From contig CP075368.1 of NCBI GenBank assembly GCA_019454185.1, positions 2,149,649 to 2,213,648 of the forward strand: a DNA stretch of 64,000 nucleotides. The letters are read 5' to 3'. Made by a program: the position numbers and the translations under genes. Every line of letters begins with the position of its first letter. Positions within the stretch are counted from its first letter, which is position 1. The notes beneath the pieces are model-generated. The model searched no databases and had not been told where the DNA came from. It saw only the letters and a program-made list of their open reading frames with translations. Of this stretch, positions 1 to 7,285 are shown one piece after another. This DNA is from Phycisphaeraceae bacterium. Its GTDB lineage: Bacteria; Planctomycetota; Phycisphaerae; Phycisphaerales; UBA1924.

Positions 1-328
1 CATCCTCTGCGACGATGGTCGTGCCTGTGATGTCGGCGGGCATCAGGTCGGGCGTGAACTGCACGCGGCCATGAGCCAACGAGAGCGCCTGGGCGAGTGT
101 TCGGACCAAGAGCGTCTTGCCGATGCCCGGCACGCCCTCCAGGAGCACGTGCCCCGAGGCGAAGAGACAGACCAGCACCTGCTCGACCACATCCCGCTGG
201 CCGACGATCACCCGACCGATCTGCTCCCGCACGGCGGACGCGTCGCGGACGAAAGACGCCGCGGCTTCGCGCACCGCCTCCGGTGTCGCCGGATCGTCGG
301 TGTGTGGAGGTCGAGAGGCGTCGGCCAT
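1..328 (-). CDS. MoxR family AAA+ ATPase (N-terminal part, cut by window edge)
   Basis: The visible 109 residues are the start of a MoxR-type AAA+ ATPase, a chaperone-like ATPase usually encoded beside von Willebrand A-domain and DUF58 proteins and thought to help mature enzyme or envelope complexes. The segment [11 protein letters not shown] (about residues 40-50) and a Walker A motif GVPGIGKT (65-72) are followed by the family's [12 protein letters not shown] segment (91-102). The ATG at 326-328 fits a normal N-terminus. The Walker B and sensor regions lie beyond the left edge, so completeness and the DUF58/vWA neighbours cannot be checked. Confidence 0.9.
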   Translation of the reverse strand, partial: MADASRPPHTDDPATPEAVREAAASFVRDASAVREQIGRVIVGQRDVVEQVLVCLFASGHVLLEGVPGIGKTLLVRTLAQALSLAHGRVQFTPDLMPADITGTTIVAED

Positions 329-418
329 TGGTTCGTGGTCGGTCGAAGGAGGCCCGTTCCCGCAGGGACGGGCGAGGGGCCGGTGTGCTGCGCAATGGGG
401 ACTCCCACTCGCTCGGAA

Positions 419-501
419 AGGCCGCGGTCGGATTCGAACCGACGAAGGGTTTCCCCAACGGATTTGCAATCCGCTCCATTTGTCCACTCTGGCACGCGGC
501 C
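419..501 (-). tRNA. tRNA-Cys (anticodon GCA) with enlarged variable arm
   Basis: The minus strand folds into a cloverleaf. The acceptor stem is GGCCGCG/CGCGGCC (7 bp), the anticodon loop is TTGCAAA with GCA, and the T arm is GTCGG-TTCGAAT-CCGAC. The discriminator base is U73, the known cysteine identity base. No CCA is encoded; the next bases are TTCC. The variable region is 14 nt and can form GGG-GAAA-CCC, a three-pair arm closed by a GNRA-type tetraloop, whereas standard tRNA-Cys has 4-5 nt there. The D arm has only three pairs (CCA/TGG), as in class II tRNAs. The GCA anticodon plus U73 argue for Cys rather than Ser or Leu. Confidence 0.9.
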
Positions 502-613
502 GTGCTCAAAGCCGATTGACGGGCGGATGATAGCCCGCATCCGGGCGTCCGATCCTCGCCGGAGCGTCGGTTGTCACGCGGGGATGGCGAGCATCCCGAT
601 AGGATATTGACGT

Positions 614-1687
614 ATGCACGCCCAACACGAAGCGATCGTTCGATACGTCTTTCTCTGGCTTGCGGCCGTGACGCTCGTCGCGCCTGCGGGTATCGCCCGG
701 GCGCAGGAAGAGCCGCCCCCGATCGGCACGGATGAAACTGCTGATCCCTCGAAGGATGCCGAGCTCAACGACGAGTCGATCGAGCGTGTGCGGAACGAAT
801 TGCGTGAGCGTCCGGCTTCAAGGATCCTCTACCCGTCGTCCAAGTCGAGCACGAGCGCGGCCTCCCCGTCCGGGAGCGTCGATGTCGCTGTCGAGGCGGG
901 CCTTCCATCGATCGACCCGCTCGGCCCGCGTCCGCCCCTTCTGGCCGAGGGGTCCTTCATCGTTCGCCGGCGCGGCGTGCTGATGGTGACAGACTGGGGC
1001 GCGTACATCTTCGCGTTCGCGCCATCGCCCGAGGGGACGCGTGAGCGTCCGATGGCTGTCATCCCGTGTGAGACGCTGCGTCGGATGGAGTCCGCTGCGG
1101 GCGCGACGGGTGAGGGCGCTCGCTCGCGCGCCGCACGTGTGCAGGTTGTCGGCGCGTTCCTTCTCTCTGGCCAGATCACCGCGTACGCAGGACGAAACTA
1201 TGTGCTTCCGACGGTCTTCTCACTGATCGACGAGAAGGCAGTATCGCCCGATGCCGTCGAGCCAAACCGGGAGCGTCCACCTGCCGGGGTGAAAGACCCC
1301 GAGATCGATGAGTTGATCTCGGACCTGGAATCGCTCCGCGCCACGCCCCGGACTACGACACCGACTCGCACACAGCCCGGCGCACAACAGAACGCCGCCC
1401 TGCTCGCCGACGACACCGTTATTCCGCGGCGGAAGGCGCGCCTGACGCGGACACCACGGGGCGAGGCGGCGCTTGTCTTTGACTCCGGGCCCGAGGGTAC
1501 CGGCGATGTTGCGATGATACTTGTGCCGTGCACCGCGACCGAGGGGATCGAGCGTGCCGCGGCCCGTGCGGGCGACGGCGCGATGTTCGATGTGAGCGGG
1601 CGTGTGTTCCAGCACCAGGGTCGGAACTACTTTCTGCCGGTGATGTATATCGCGGAGACAAGCCGCAACGTCAAGCCGCTTCGTTGA
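614..1687 (+). CDS. Secreted protein with two copies of an unknown domain
   Basis: A 357-residue protein of unrecognised family. The N-terminus is a signal peptide (hydrophobic core about residues 12-29, likely cleavage after ARA), so it should be exported. Two related segments are visible. The first (about 115-200) runs from R-R-R-G-V-L-M-V to a V-I-P-C motif and a G-R-N-Y-V-L-P motif. The second (about 270-350) runs from R-R-K-A-R-L to L-V-P-C and G-R-N-Y-F-L-P. They are separated by a Pro/Thr-rich linker. Each copy carries one Cys in the same place. The 3' end overlaps the opposite-strand gene by 17 bp. No function is assigned. Confidence 0.8.
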   Translation: MHAQHEAIVRYVFLWLAAVTLVAPAGIARAQEEPPPIGTDETADPSKDAELNDESIERVRNELRERPASRILYPSSKSSTSAASPSGSVDVAVEAGLPSIDPLGPRPPLLAEGSFIVRRRGVLMVTDWGAYIFAFAPSPEGTRERPMAVIPCETLRRMESAAGATGEGARSRAARVQVVGAFLLSGQITAYAGRNYVLPTVFSLIDEKAVSPDAVEPNRERPPAGVKDPEIDELISDLESLRATPRTTTPTRTQPGAQQNAALLADDTVIPRRKARLTRTPRGEAALVFDSGPEGTGDVAMILVPCTATEGIERAAARAGDGAMFDVSGRVFQHQGRNYFLPVMYIAETSRNVKPLR

Positions 1688-2477
1688 CGCGCTTTGTGCG
1701 ATCCATCAAGGCGACGGCACGCGCGTGATGGCCGCGTACGACTGCCAGGAGCAGGGCGCAGGCGATGAGCGCGACGCCCACGGTTTCGGCCGCTTCTTCC
1801 ATGGTCTGTCCCCATGGCGGAGGATCCTCGGTGAGCCGAAGCAGCAGATCATCCGTGACGTATCCGAGACCGACAAAGCCGCATGCCGCGGCGAATGTCC
1901 ACGCGAACGAATCGAGCCCGAGGAGGAGGCGCTTCCAACGCACTCTCGCGCAGATGAGCGGGACGAAGAAGCACGCCGCCCCGACGATGAAGAGCGCCCC
2001 CCACATGACACGAACGAGAATATCGGTGTTCGGGTCGGTCCACCAGTCGCTTCGGAAGCGGACCGCGTTCTCGGCTGTGAGACCGAGGATGTGGATGTTC
2101 TCGGGGTTGAGCAGCACGTGGAGGTCGAGCTCTCGCGTGCCTGCAACAAACGAAAGAAAGCCGACCCACAACAGGAATGAGACATCCCGGCGCGCGCCGC
2201 CTCGCCAGCACCCGAAGGCGGCGATCGCCACGCAGAGGAGCCATGTCCACGGGTGCGTGCGTTCCATGACGCCGCTCTCGGCAAAGACGTGCTCGAGTTG
2301 CATCCCGGGGCGTGCGAGGATCAATGCTCCGAGCGAGAGAGCTCCCAGTGCGCACACGGACGCACTGATCCCGCGGAGGCGCGTGCCTGCGGGGTGTGAG
2401 AGGTACAGGGTCTCTTCGGGCAAGGACGGCCCCCCACGCTCCGACGGGTCTGAAACAACAGAATCACGCTCAGCCAT
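1671..2477 (-). CDS. Multi-pass membrane protein, unknown function
   Basis: A 268-residue protein with about six hydrophobic segments (roughly residues 37-57, 77-96, 99-119, 153-175, 184-207, 230-248) after a polar N-terminal tail of about 30 residues. No catalytic or transport motif is recognised. It converges on the preceding secreted-protein gene and overlaps its stop region by 17 bp. The gap of 29 bp to lpxI, which is upstream on the same strand, suggests co-transcription with lpxI. This would be a plausible inner-membrane protein of the envelope group, but only on position. Confidence 0.75.
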   Translation of the reverse strand: MAERDSVVSDPSERGGPSLPEETLYLSHPAGTRLRGISASVCALGALSLGALILARPGMQLEHVFAESGVMERTHPWTWLLCVAIAAFGCWRGGARRDVSFLLWVGFLSFVAGTRELDLHVLLNPENIHILGLTAENAVRFRSDWWTDPNTDILVRVMWGALFIVGAACFFVPLICARVRWKRLLLGLDSFAWTFAAACGFVGLGYVTDDLLLRLTEDPPPWGQTMEEAAETVGVALIACALLLAVVRGHHARAVALMDRTKRVNEAA

Positions 2478-2506
2478 GGAGACGCCTCTTCACTGGATGA
2501 AGCGGA

Positions 2507-3391
2507 TCAGGCCTTGGCGACGGGAACGCCCACGATCGAGATCCCGCGGGCATCCGCGAGATCGATCACCTCGGCCTTGTTGATCATGATCACGTCGCCC
2601 GCGGCAAGGGCGAGACACCCCGCGCCCGCGGCGTGCAGATTCTCGATCGTCTGAGGACCGATCGTCGGCACGTCCGATCGGCGGTCGTGCCCGGAGCGGG
2701 CCCCCTTGCAGATTGTCCAGCCCTTGGCGCGACAGAGTGTGCCTGTGCGTTCGATCATCCGGTCGGTGCCCTCGACCGCCTCGACTGCGATCACGTCACG
2801 CTCGCGTACGGAGACGGCCTGGCCGATGTCGAGCCGGAGCAGCTCACGGAGCATGGGCCAGACGAAGTCGATGTCCTGTTCCTGCATGGCGGTCGGCCGG
2901 GTACGGGTCATCACGCCCTCGGTCGCGAGCTCGGCAGGGATGGGATAGGTCGAATCGAGGAGTTGCACGCCGCAACGGTCGAGTTCCTCGGCGATGGCAC
3001 CGAGGACGGCGTGCGAGCGCCGGTCGTGGCGCAGGTGGCGATACCAGGCAACGACGGTGCGGACGTCGGGGATGTTCTTGACCATCCGCAGCGGATCGTG
3101 CATCAGCTTGGCCTTATCGACCCTGCCGACCATGATGGCGTGGCGCACGCCCAGACGAGCGAGAATCCGCGCCCAGGACCCGACGCGAAGGAGCCCGACA
3201 TCGCGGAACGACGTGCAGATCTCCGGCAGGCCCGCCTCGTACTGCCTCCAGAGCCCGAGACCGTGGACAGTGTGGCCCTTCTCTCGCAACGAGCGGGCGA
3301 TGATCACGGGCAACTGGCCGCCGCCCGCAATCAGACCGATCGCCGTTGGTGGCGCAGGAGGGTCCGGCAGGATGGTCAGTGGGCTAAGCAT
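2507..3391 (-). CDS. lpxI: UDP-2,3-diacylglucosamine pyrophosphatase LpxI
   Basis: LpxI hydrolyses UDP-2,3-diacylglucosamine to lipid X plus UMP, the fourth step of lipid A synthesis, in bacteria that lack LpxH. The 294-residue product has the family N-terminal motif GLIAGGGQLP (residues 19-28), the central segments M-V-G-R-V-D-K-A-K and L-D-S-T-Y-P-I-P, and the C-terminal V-P-T-I-G-P-Q-T-I-E-N block of the DUF1009/LpxI fold. The ATG at 3389-3391 gives the usual family length; an upstream in-frame extension to 3577 has no such similarity. It implies a lipopolysaccharide-bearing outer membrane. Other lpx genes are not in the window. Confidence 0.9.
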   Translation of the reverse strand: MLSPLTILPDPPAPPTAIGLIAGGGQLPVIIARSLREKGHTVHGLGLWRQYEAGLPEICTSFRDVGLLRVGSWARILARLGVRHAIMVGRVDKAKLMHDPLRMVKNIPDVRTVVAWYRHLRHDRRSHAVLGAIAEELDRCGVQLLDSTYPIPAELATEGVMTRTRPTAMQEQDIDFVWPMLRELLRLDIGQAVSVRERDVIAVEAVEGTDRMIERTGTLCRAKGWTICKGARSGHDRRSDVPTIGPQTIENLHAAGAGCLALAAGDVIMINKAEVIDLADARGISIVGVPVAKA

Positions 3392-3595
3392 TCGTGAACA
3401 AGGCACCGAGCCCGGCCAGCTCCGGGGAACGCGAGAGCGCCTCCGCACCCATTTCGCGACATCCAATCTAGTTCCCACACCCCCATCAATCAAGTTCGGT
3501 TTCTGAAAGGTCGCCCCCGGGGACCGACCCCGGAAGCCAGTCCCAGAGACCCCATTGAGGAGCGGAGACCCGGCCAAGCCGATACAGAGTGTCGG

Positions 3596-3922
3596 ATGTC
3601 TGACCGCCAGAAGCCCACAATACGGACCTCGGGGAGCGAGAATCGGGGATTCGCGCTGCCGATCGCATACCCCAGCACGGCGATCACGCCTGACGGCGAT
3701 GCCTTCGTGCCCGAGGGGGCCACCCCACCGGAACCTCCCTCGACACCGGCGCGACCCGCGATCGGTGTCTACTTCGAGTGCGCGAACCAGTACGTCCGCG
3801 TCTACAGGAACGCCACCGGCAGCGAGTATCTCGCCAGATGTCCGAAGTGCGCCAAGACCATGTCCTTCCTTGTTGCGCCGGGGGGGACTGCGCGGCGCAT
3901 GTTCGCGGCTTCCTGCCGGTGA
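3596..3922 (+). CDS. Small protein with a zinc-ribbon-like C-terminus
   Basis: A 108-residue protein transcribed divergently from lpxI. Residues 1-55 are polar and Pro-rich. The C-terminal half starts with G-V-Y-F-E-C, contains R-C-P-K-C-A-K-T-M-S-F, and ends F-A-A-S-C-R, so four or five Cys could form a zinc knuckle or a binuclear site. It resembles short hypothetical proteins of planctomycetes by memory of the pattern only. No enzymatic motif is visible. Confidence 0.7.
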   Translation: MSDRQKPTIRTSGSENRGFALPIAYPSTAITPDGDAFVPEGATPPEPPSTPARPAIGVYFECANQYVRVYRNATGSEYLARCPKCAKTMSFLVAPGGTARRMFAASCR

Positions 3923-3968
3923 ACGCGGGCCTCGGGCCTCTCTCTCGCGCGGCGGCTAGACTGCCCAC

Positions 3969-4511
3969 ATGAGCATGATGCCTGGATACGAGATCGCACG
4001 CGCCAGCGGCGTGTGCGCGGGCACCGGACGCCCGATCGCTGTCGGTGAGTCCTACATCGCCGCGCTCTGGACCGAGACCGACCCCGAACGACCCGGCACG
4101 GAACTGATGCGCCGGTCGGACTATTCGACCGAGGCGTGGATCGCCGGACACCGCCCGACCGGGCCCCTTGTCGGGCACTGGCGGGCGACGCTGTCGCCCC
4201 CCAACACGAGGAAACGGGCCCTCATCGGTGATGATGAATTGCTCGACCTCTTCATGCAACTCGGTGAAGCGACCGAGACCAAGCGTCTTGCGTTCCGTTA
4301 TCTGCTCGCGCTCATCCTCGTTCGCAAGCGTCTGCTTCGGGTCGAAGGGTCTCCTCAGCGCGGCACACTGACTGTCCGACTCAAGCCCGTCGGCGATGCG
4401 CCAGGCCAGGTGGTCGAGGTCGTCGATCCGGGAATGGATGAAGCGATGATCGCCGACGCGACCGAGCAGCTCTCCGCCGTGCTCGCCAACGATGAGCCGG
4501 TGACGACGTGA
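3969..4511 (+). CDS. Conserved hypothetical protein, soluble
   Basis: A 180-residue cytoplasmic protein with no signal peptide. The N-terminal part has a C-A-G-T-G-R-P-I-A-V-G-E-S-Y segment, which looks like a small-molecule or zinc-binding module of planctomycete hypothetical proteins. The middle part (about 85-125) is helical and basic (L-L-A-L-I-L-V-R-K-R-L-L-R-V-E-G). It overlaps the following lipoprotein gene: that gene's GTG shares bases with this TGA (GTGA, 4508-4511), so the two are probably translationally coupled. The function is unknown. Confidence 0.75.
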   Translation: MSMMPGYEIARASGVCAGTGRPIAVGESYIAALWTETDPERPGTELMRRSDYSTEAWIAGHRPTGPLVGHWRATLSPPNTRKRALIGDDELLDLFMQLGEATETKRLAFRYLLALILVRKRLLRVEGSPQRGTLTVRLKPVGDAPGQVVEVVDPGMDEAMIADATEQLSAVLANDEPVTT

Positions 4512-5440
4512 AGCCCCCCCCACGATCCCCCCCACGATCCGCCCCACGATCTGCCCCACGATCTGCCCCACGATCTGCCGCCACGCTCTGCTCCGTGCTC
4601 GCGCTCGTGCTTGCTTGTTCACTGTCGGGCTGCAATTCAGGTAGTGATCGGCGGGGCGAGCGGGTGGCCGAGCGCGGGCCGGCACCCGCCTATGCCGAAG
4701 CCGCGGCGAGGTTCAACGAGGTTGCCACGGCATATGACCATCTCTGGACGCCGGTCGCGTTGCGGGTCCGCTATCGGGATGCGAACTCCGGGAAGATGAC
4801 CGAGGACCTTCTGGATGGTCACTTCCAGGCGATCGCGCCCGATCGGGTCGCGCTCCGCATCGACAAGCTCTCCGAGACCTACGCGTATCTCGGGTGCGAT
4901 GCCGAGCGTTACTGGTGGATCGACGTGAAGGCGGGGTCCGCCATTGTCGGCACGCACGCGAGAGCAACCCCTTCTGCGCTCGCCGACTTTGATATTCCCG
5001 TTCATCCGCTCGATCTGATCGCGCTGCTGGGAATCGTGCCCGTTGATCCGACGGGCTACGGCGCGACCCGCTGGTCGACCGACGGCAAGTCGCTCGGCAT
5101 TCTCACGCGGGCCCGCTTCGGCAACCGGCTCTTATGGGTGGACCCCAAGACCTACGAGCCGACCGCCGTAGAGATCACCGACGAGAACGGACGGACGAGC
5201 CTTCGCAGCACGATCACACGCCCCGAGCGCATCCCCATCGACGGAGATCGCAATTCCAAGGCACGCATCGCCACCCAGTACGATGTGGCGTTCGAGGGAT
5301 CGGATTTCGCGCTGGGCGTGCGCCTGCAGGCACCGGAGAACCGGCGCGAGCGCATGCGCCCCGCGGCGTTCAACATGGAGACCGTCCTCAGGACCTATCG
5401 CGTCAAGGACATCATCGATGTCGATGCGCCCAGCCCCTGA
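4508..5440 (+). CDS. Outer-membrane-type lipoprotein with repeat-encoded signal-peptide n-region
   Basis: A 310-residue lipoprotein. The lipobox L-S-G-C puts the modified cysteine at residue 42, after a hydrophobic core (about 26-40). The long n-region (residues 5-24) is a P-R-S-A repeat encoded by a 12-bp tandem repeat. No ATG lies between the repeat and the lipobox, so the GTG start and the repeat appear genuine. The mature part has no family I can name; it contains W-I-D-V-K and W-V-D-P-K-T-Y-E-P-T segments reminiscent of LolA/LolB-like outer-membrane lipoprotein sensors, which is only a weak suggestion. It is coupled by overlap with both neighbours. Confidence 0.8.
   Translation: MKPPPRSPPRSAPRSAPRSAPRSAATLCSVLALVLACSLSGCNSGSDRRGERVAERGPAPAYAEAAARFNEVATAYDHLWTPVALRVRYRDANSGKMTEDLLDGHFQAIAPDRVALRIDKLSETYAYLGCDAERYWWIDVKAGSAIVGTHARATPSALADFDIPVHPLDLIALLGIVPVDPTGYGATRWSTDGKSLGILTRARFGNRLLWVDPKTYEPTAVEITDENGRTSLRSTITRPERIPIDGDRNSKARIATQYDVAFEGSDFALGVRLQAPENRRERMRPAAFNMETVLRTYRVKDIIDVDAPSP
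4517..4580 (+). repeat. 12-bp minisatellite, five copies, in lipoprotein signal sequence
   Basis: The hexamer CACGAT recurs exactly every 12 bp at 4521, 4533, 4545, 4557 and 4569 inside a CCCCACGATCTG-type unit. A degenerate sixth copy follows. Because the unit is a multiple of three, copy-number change would lengthen or shorten the positively charged n-region of the lipoprotein signal peptide by four residues (P-R-S-A) without shifting the frame. Confidence 0.9.
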
Positions 5441-6332
5441 GATCCAATCCCGACACGATCCTCGCGATGAGTTCACGCTCCTCTGCGAGCGATGCGGGTA
5501 TGTGCTCGAAGGGCTCGATCACGGCGGCAACTGCCCCGAGTGCGGCAAGCCGATCGCCGAATCGCTGCCGCGGAATGCGAGGCCGGGGAGTCCGTGGCAA
5601 GCGTGGCGTTCACCACCGGATGCGGCATGCGTTGGTTGCGGGTATCCGCTTGAGATCGAAGATGATCGCGATGTGTGTCCTGAATGCGGCACGCGTGTGC
5701 CGGAACATCGGGAGGATGTGGAGCACCAGCGATATCTAACCCGTGCCGGCGTGAAGGCAGTCCTCACAACAATCCGAGAGATGTATCTTCGCCCGCGCGC
5801 GATGCTGTCGCGTGTTCGAATCGAAGAGGGGCCTACACGATCACTAGGAGCGATGATCACGTCCGTGGCCTCGGCTATTCTGATCGTGCCCATCGGATGC
5901 ATGCATGGGTGGTCGATCTTCGTGCGTACGACGTGGACGCTCGAGAGCGCACTTGAGACTGTCGGCGTGCTCTGGGGAATGGCCGTTGCTGGACTGCTCG
6001 TGCTCTGCATCCTGGTCTTCTTGTCCTTCATTGAGGAGATGGGCATCCAGCTCTTTGGCCGCGTGCATAAGCGACGAATCACGAGCGCGGTTGCTGAGAC
6101 AATCTGCGCACATGCCTGCGTCGGATGGATCACGGGCGCGGTTCTCTTCTGGGGGTTCATCCTGGCTGCCGTGCTGCTCGGCGAGAATCGACTCGCGTTG
6201 TTCTCGCCGATTGGGCTGATCCTTGGCCTGCTCCACTTTGAGATCCTCGTCTGGCTGGGCGTGAAACGCTGCCGCTACGCCAATCGTGAGCGGCCGGACG
6301 CGAATCCCATCCCGCGCCCTGAATCTCCGTGA
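5418..6332 (+). CDS. Membrane protein with two N-terminal zinc ribbons
   Basis: A 304-residue protein whose ATG (5418; a second ATG at 5424) overlaps the end of the lipoprotein gene. Residues about 17-40 (C-E-R-C-G-Y-V-L ... C-P-E-C-G) and 74-95 (C-V-G-C-G-Y-P-L ... C-P-E-C-G) are two zinc ribbons. The remainder has four or five membrane segments (about 140-160, 185-210, 230-255, 262-285), similar in layout to Yip1-type or 'zinc-ribbon plus transmembrane' proteins common in Phycisphaerae. The role is unknown; the ribbon side should be cytoplasmic. Confidence 0.8.
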   Translation: MSMRPAPEIQSRHDPRDEFTLLCERCGYVLEGLDHGGNCPECGKPIAESLPRNARPGSPWQAWRSPPDAACVGCGYPLEIEDDRDVCPECGTRVPEHREDVEHQRYLTRAGVKAVLTTIREMYLRPRAMLSRVRIEEGPTRSLGAMITSVASAILIVPIGCMHGWSIFVRTTWTLESALETVGVLWGMAVAGLLVLCILVFLSFIEEMGIQLFGRVHKRRITSAVAETICAHACVGWITGAVLFWGFILAAVLLGENRLALFSPIGLILGLLHFEILVWLGVKRCRYANRERPDANPIPRPESP

Positions 6333-6340
6333 GAGAAGAC

Positions 6341-6446
6341 AGCCCTGGGTCACTGGGGCATTCAGCGACAGGAAGATGATTCACCGTCTTGTACCCAGGG
6401 CTAACGCCCTGGGCTGTATTCTCGCGCGGCTGTGCCGCTCCGGAAC
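6341..6446. repeat. REP-like structured intergenic element
   Basis: Nested inverted repeats are visible. AGCCCTGGGT at 6341-6350 is the exact reverse complement of ACCCAGGGCT at 6393-6402. The latter overlaps a hairpin CCCAGGGC-TAAC-GCCCTGGG (6394-6413). A small GCGGC-TGT-GCCGC hairpin follows (about 6426-6438). The pattern resembles the extragenic palindromic elements scattered in planctomycete and acidobacterial genomes. It follows a + strand gene and could act as a terminator or mRNA end structure. Confidence 0.7.
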
Positions 6447-6493
6447 CGCACTTCGGGCTTCCCACCTTGGAACGGGGCGACTTCATGTTTCCA

Positions 6494-6549
6494 GACTTCG
6501 TGACTCCGTGACTTTCTGACTCCGTGACTTCCTGACTCCGTGACTTTGT
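6494..6549. repeat. 8-bp tandem repeat, seven copies (intergenic)
   Basis: Seven consecutive 8-mers of the form GACTYCKT/GACTTTST run without a gap (GACTTCGT, GACTCCGT, GACTTTCT, GACTCCGT, GACTTCCT, GACTCCGT, GACTTTGT). They are followed by four GCCTTGT-type heptamers (to about 6570). It ends 24-45 bp before the next start codon. The same repeat family recurs at 15995-16034, and CTCCGTCA-type relatives occur inside thrS and an amidohydrolase gene. Confidence 0.9.
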
Positions 6550-6593
6550 GCCTTGTGCCTTGTGCCTGTTGCCTTCTTCGTTACACTCCCCCC

Positions 6594-7277
6594 ATGCAGA
6601 GCAAAGCCACCACCGTTGACCAGTACATGGCCGAACTGCCCGAGGATCGGCGTGCCGCCCTGAGCGCGGTCCGTCAGACGATCCGGGCGAACATCGATAA
6701 GGACGTCGAGGAGTGCATGGGGTATGGGATGCCGGGGTACGCGATCCCGCACCGCGTGTACCCGCCGGGGTATCACTGCGATCCGTCGATGGGTCTGCCG
6801 TTCGCCGGGTTCGCCTCGCAGAAGAACTACATGTCGGTCTACCTGATGACCGTCTACGGCGAGGGGGCTGAGGAGAACTGGTTCCGCGAGAAGTGGGCGA
6901 AGACCGGCAAGAAGCTCGACATGGGCAAATGCTGCATCCGCTTCAAGAAGCTTGAGGACTTGGCCCTCGACGTGATCGGCGAGGCGATCCGACGGGTGTC
7001 GGCGAAGGACTTCATCGCGCATTATGAGCGGAGCATCCTCAGCATGAACAAGTCCGCGACCGCCAAGCGTGCGGCGAAGGGAATCGCAAAGAAAGCGACG
7101 GCCGCCAAGCCCGCGGCAAAGCCAGCCAAGAAATCCGTCGCCAAGCACTCCGCCAAGCCCGCGAAGGGAAAGGTGACAACGCCAAAGGCCGGGAAGAAAG
7201 TCGCGAAGAAGACCGCAAAGCGTGTCGGGCGGCCAACGGCAAAGAAGAAGGCCGCGGGGCGGATCCGATCTCGATAG
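6594..7277 (+). CDS. DUF1801 (YdhG-like) domain with histone-H1-like C-terminal tail
   Basis: A 227-residue protein. Residues 1-145 are a DUF1801/YdhG-type domain (T-V-D-Q-Y-M-A-E-L-P near the start, then E-C-M-G-Y-G-M-P-G-Y and C-C-I-R-F-K-K-L), a small alpha/beta fold of unproven biochemical role. From about residue 152 the protein becomes Lys/Ala/Pro-rich with repeated A-K-K-A, A-A-K-P-A-K-K and R-V-G-R-P motifs, resembling eukaryotic-type H1 or bacterial AlgP/Hc1 tails and an AT-hook-like G-R-P. The tail probably binds nucleic acid. The ATG at 6594 is preferred because the domain begins immediately after it. Confidence 0.85.
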   Translation: MQSKATTVDQYMAELPEDRRAALSAVRQTIRANIDKDVEECMGYGMPGYAIPHRVYPPGYHCDPSMGLPFAGFASQKNYMSVYLMTVYGEGAEENWFREKWAKTGKKLDMGKCCIRFKKLEDLALDVIGEAIRRVSAKDFIAHYERSILSMNKSATAKRAAKGIAKKATAAKPAAKPAKKSVAKHSAKPAKGKVTTPKAGKKVAKKTAKRVGRPTAKKKAAGRIRSR

Positions 7278-7285
7278 CAGCGAAG

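Noticed and set aside
71..610. Overlapping forward reading frames across the MoxR fragment and tRNA-Cys
   Set aside because: They read through a clear tRNA and antisense to a recognisable AAA+ ATPase; high GC makes long spurious frames common.
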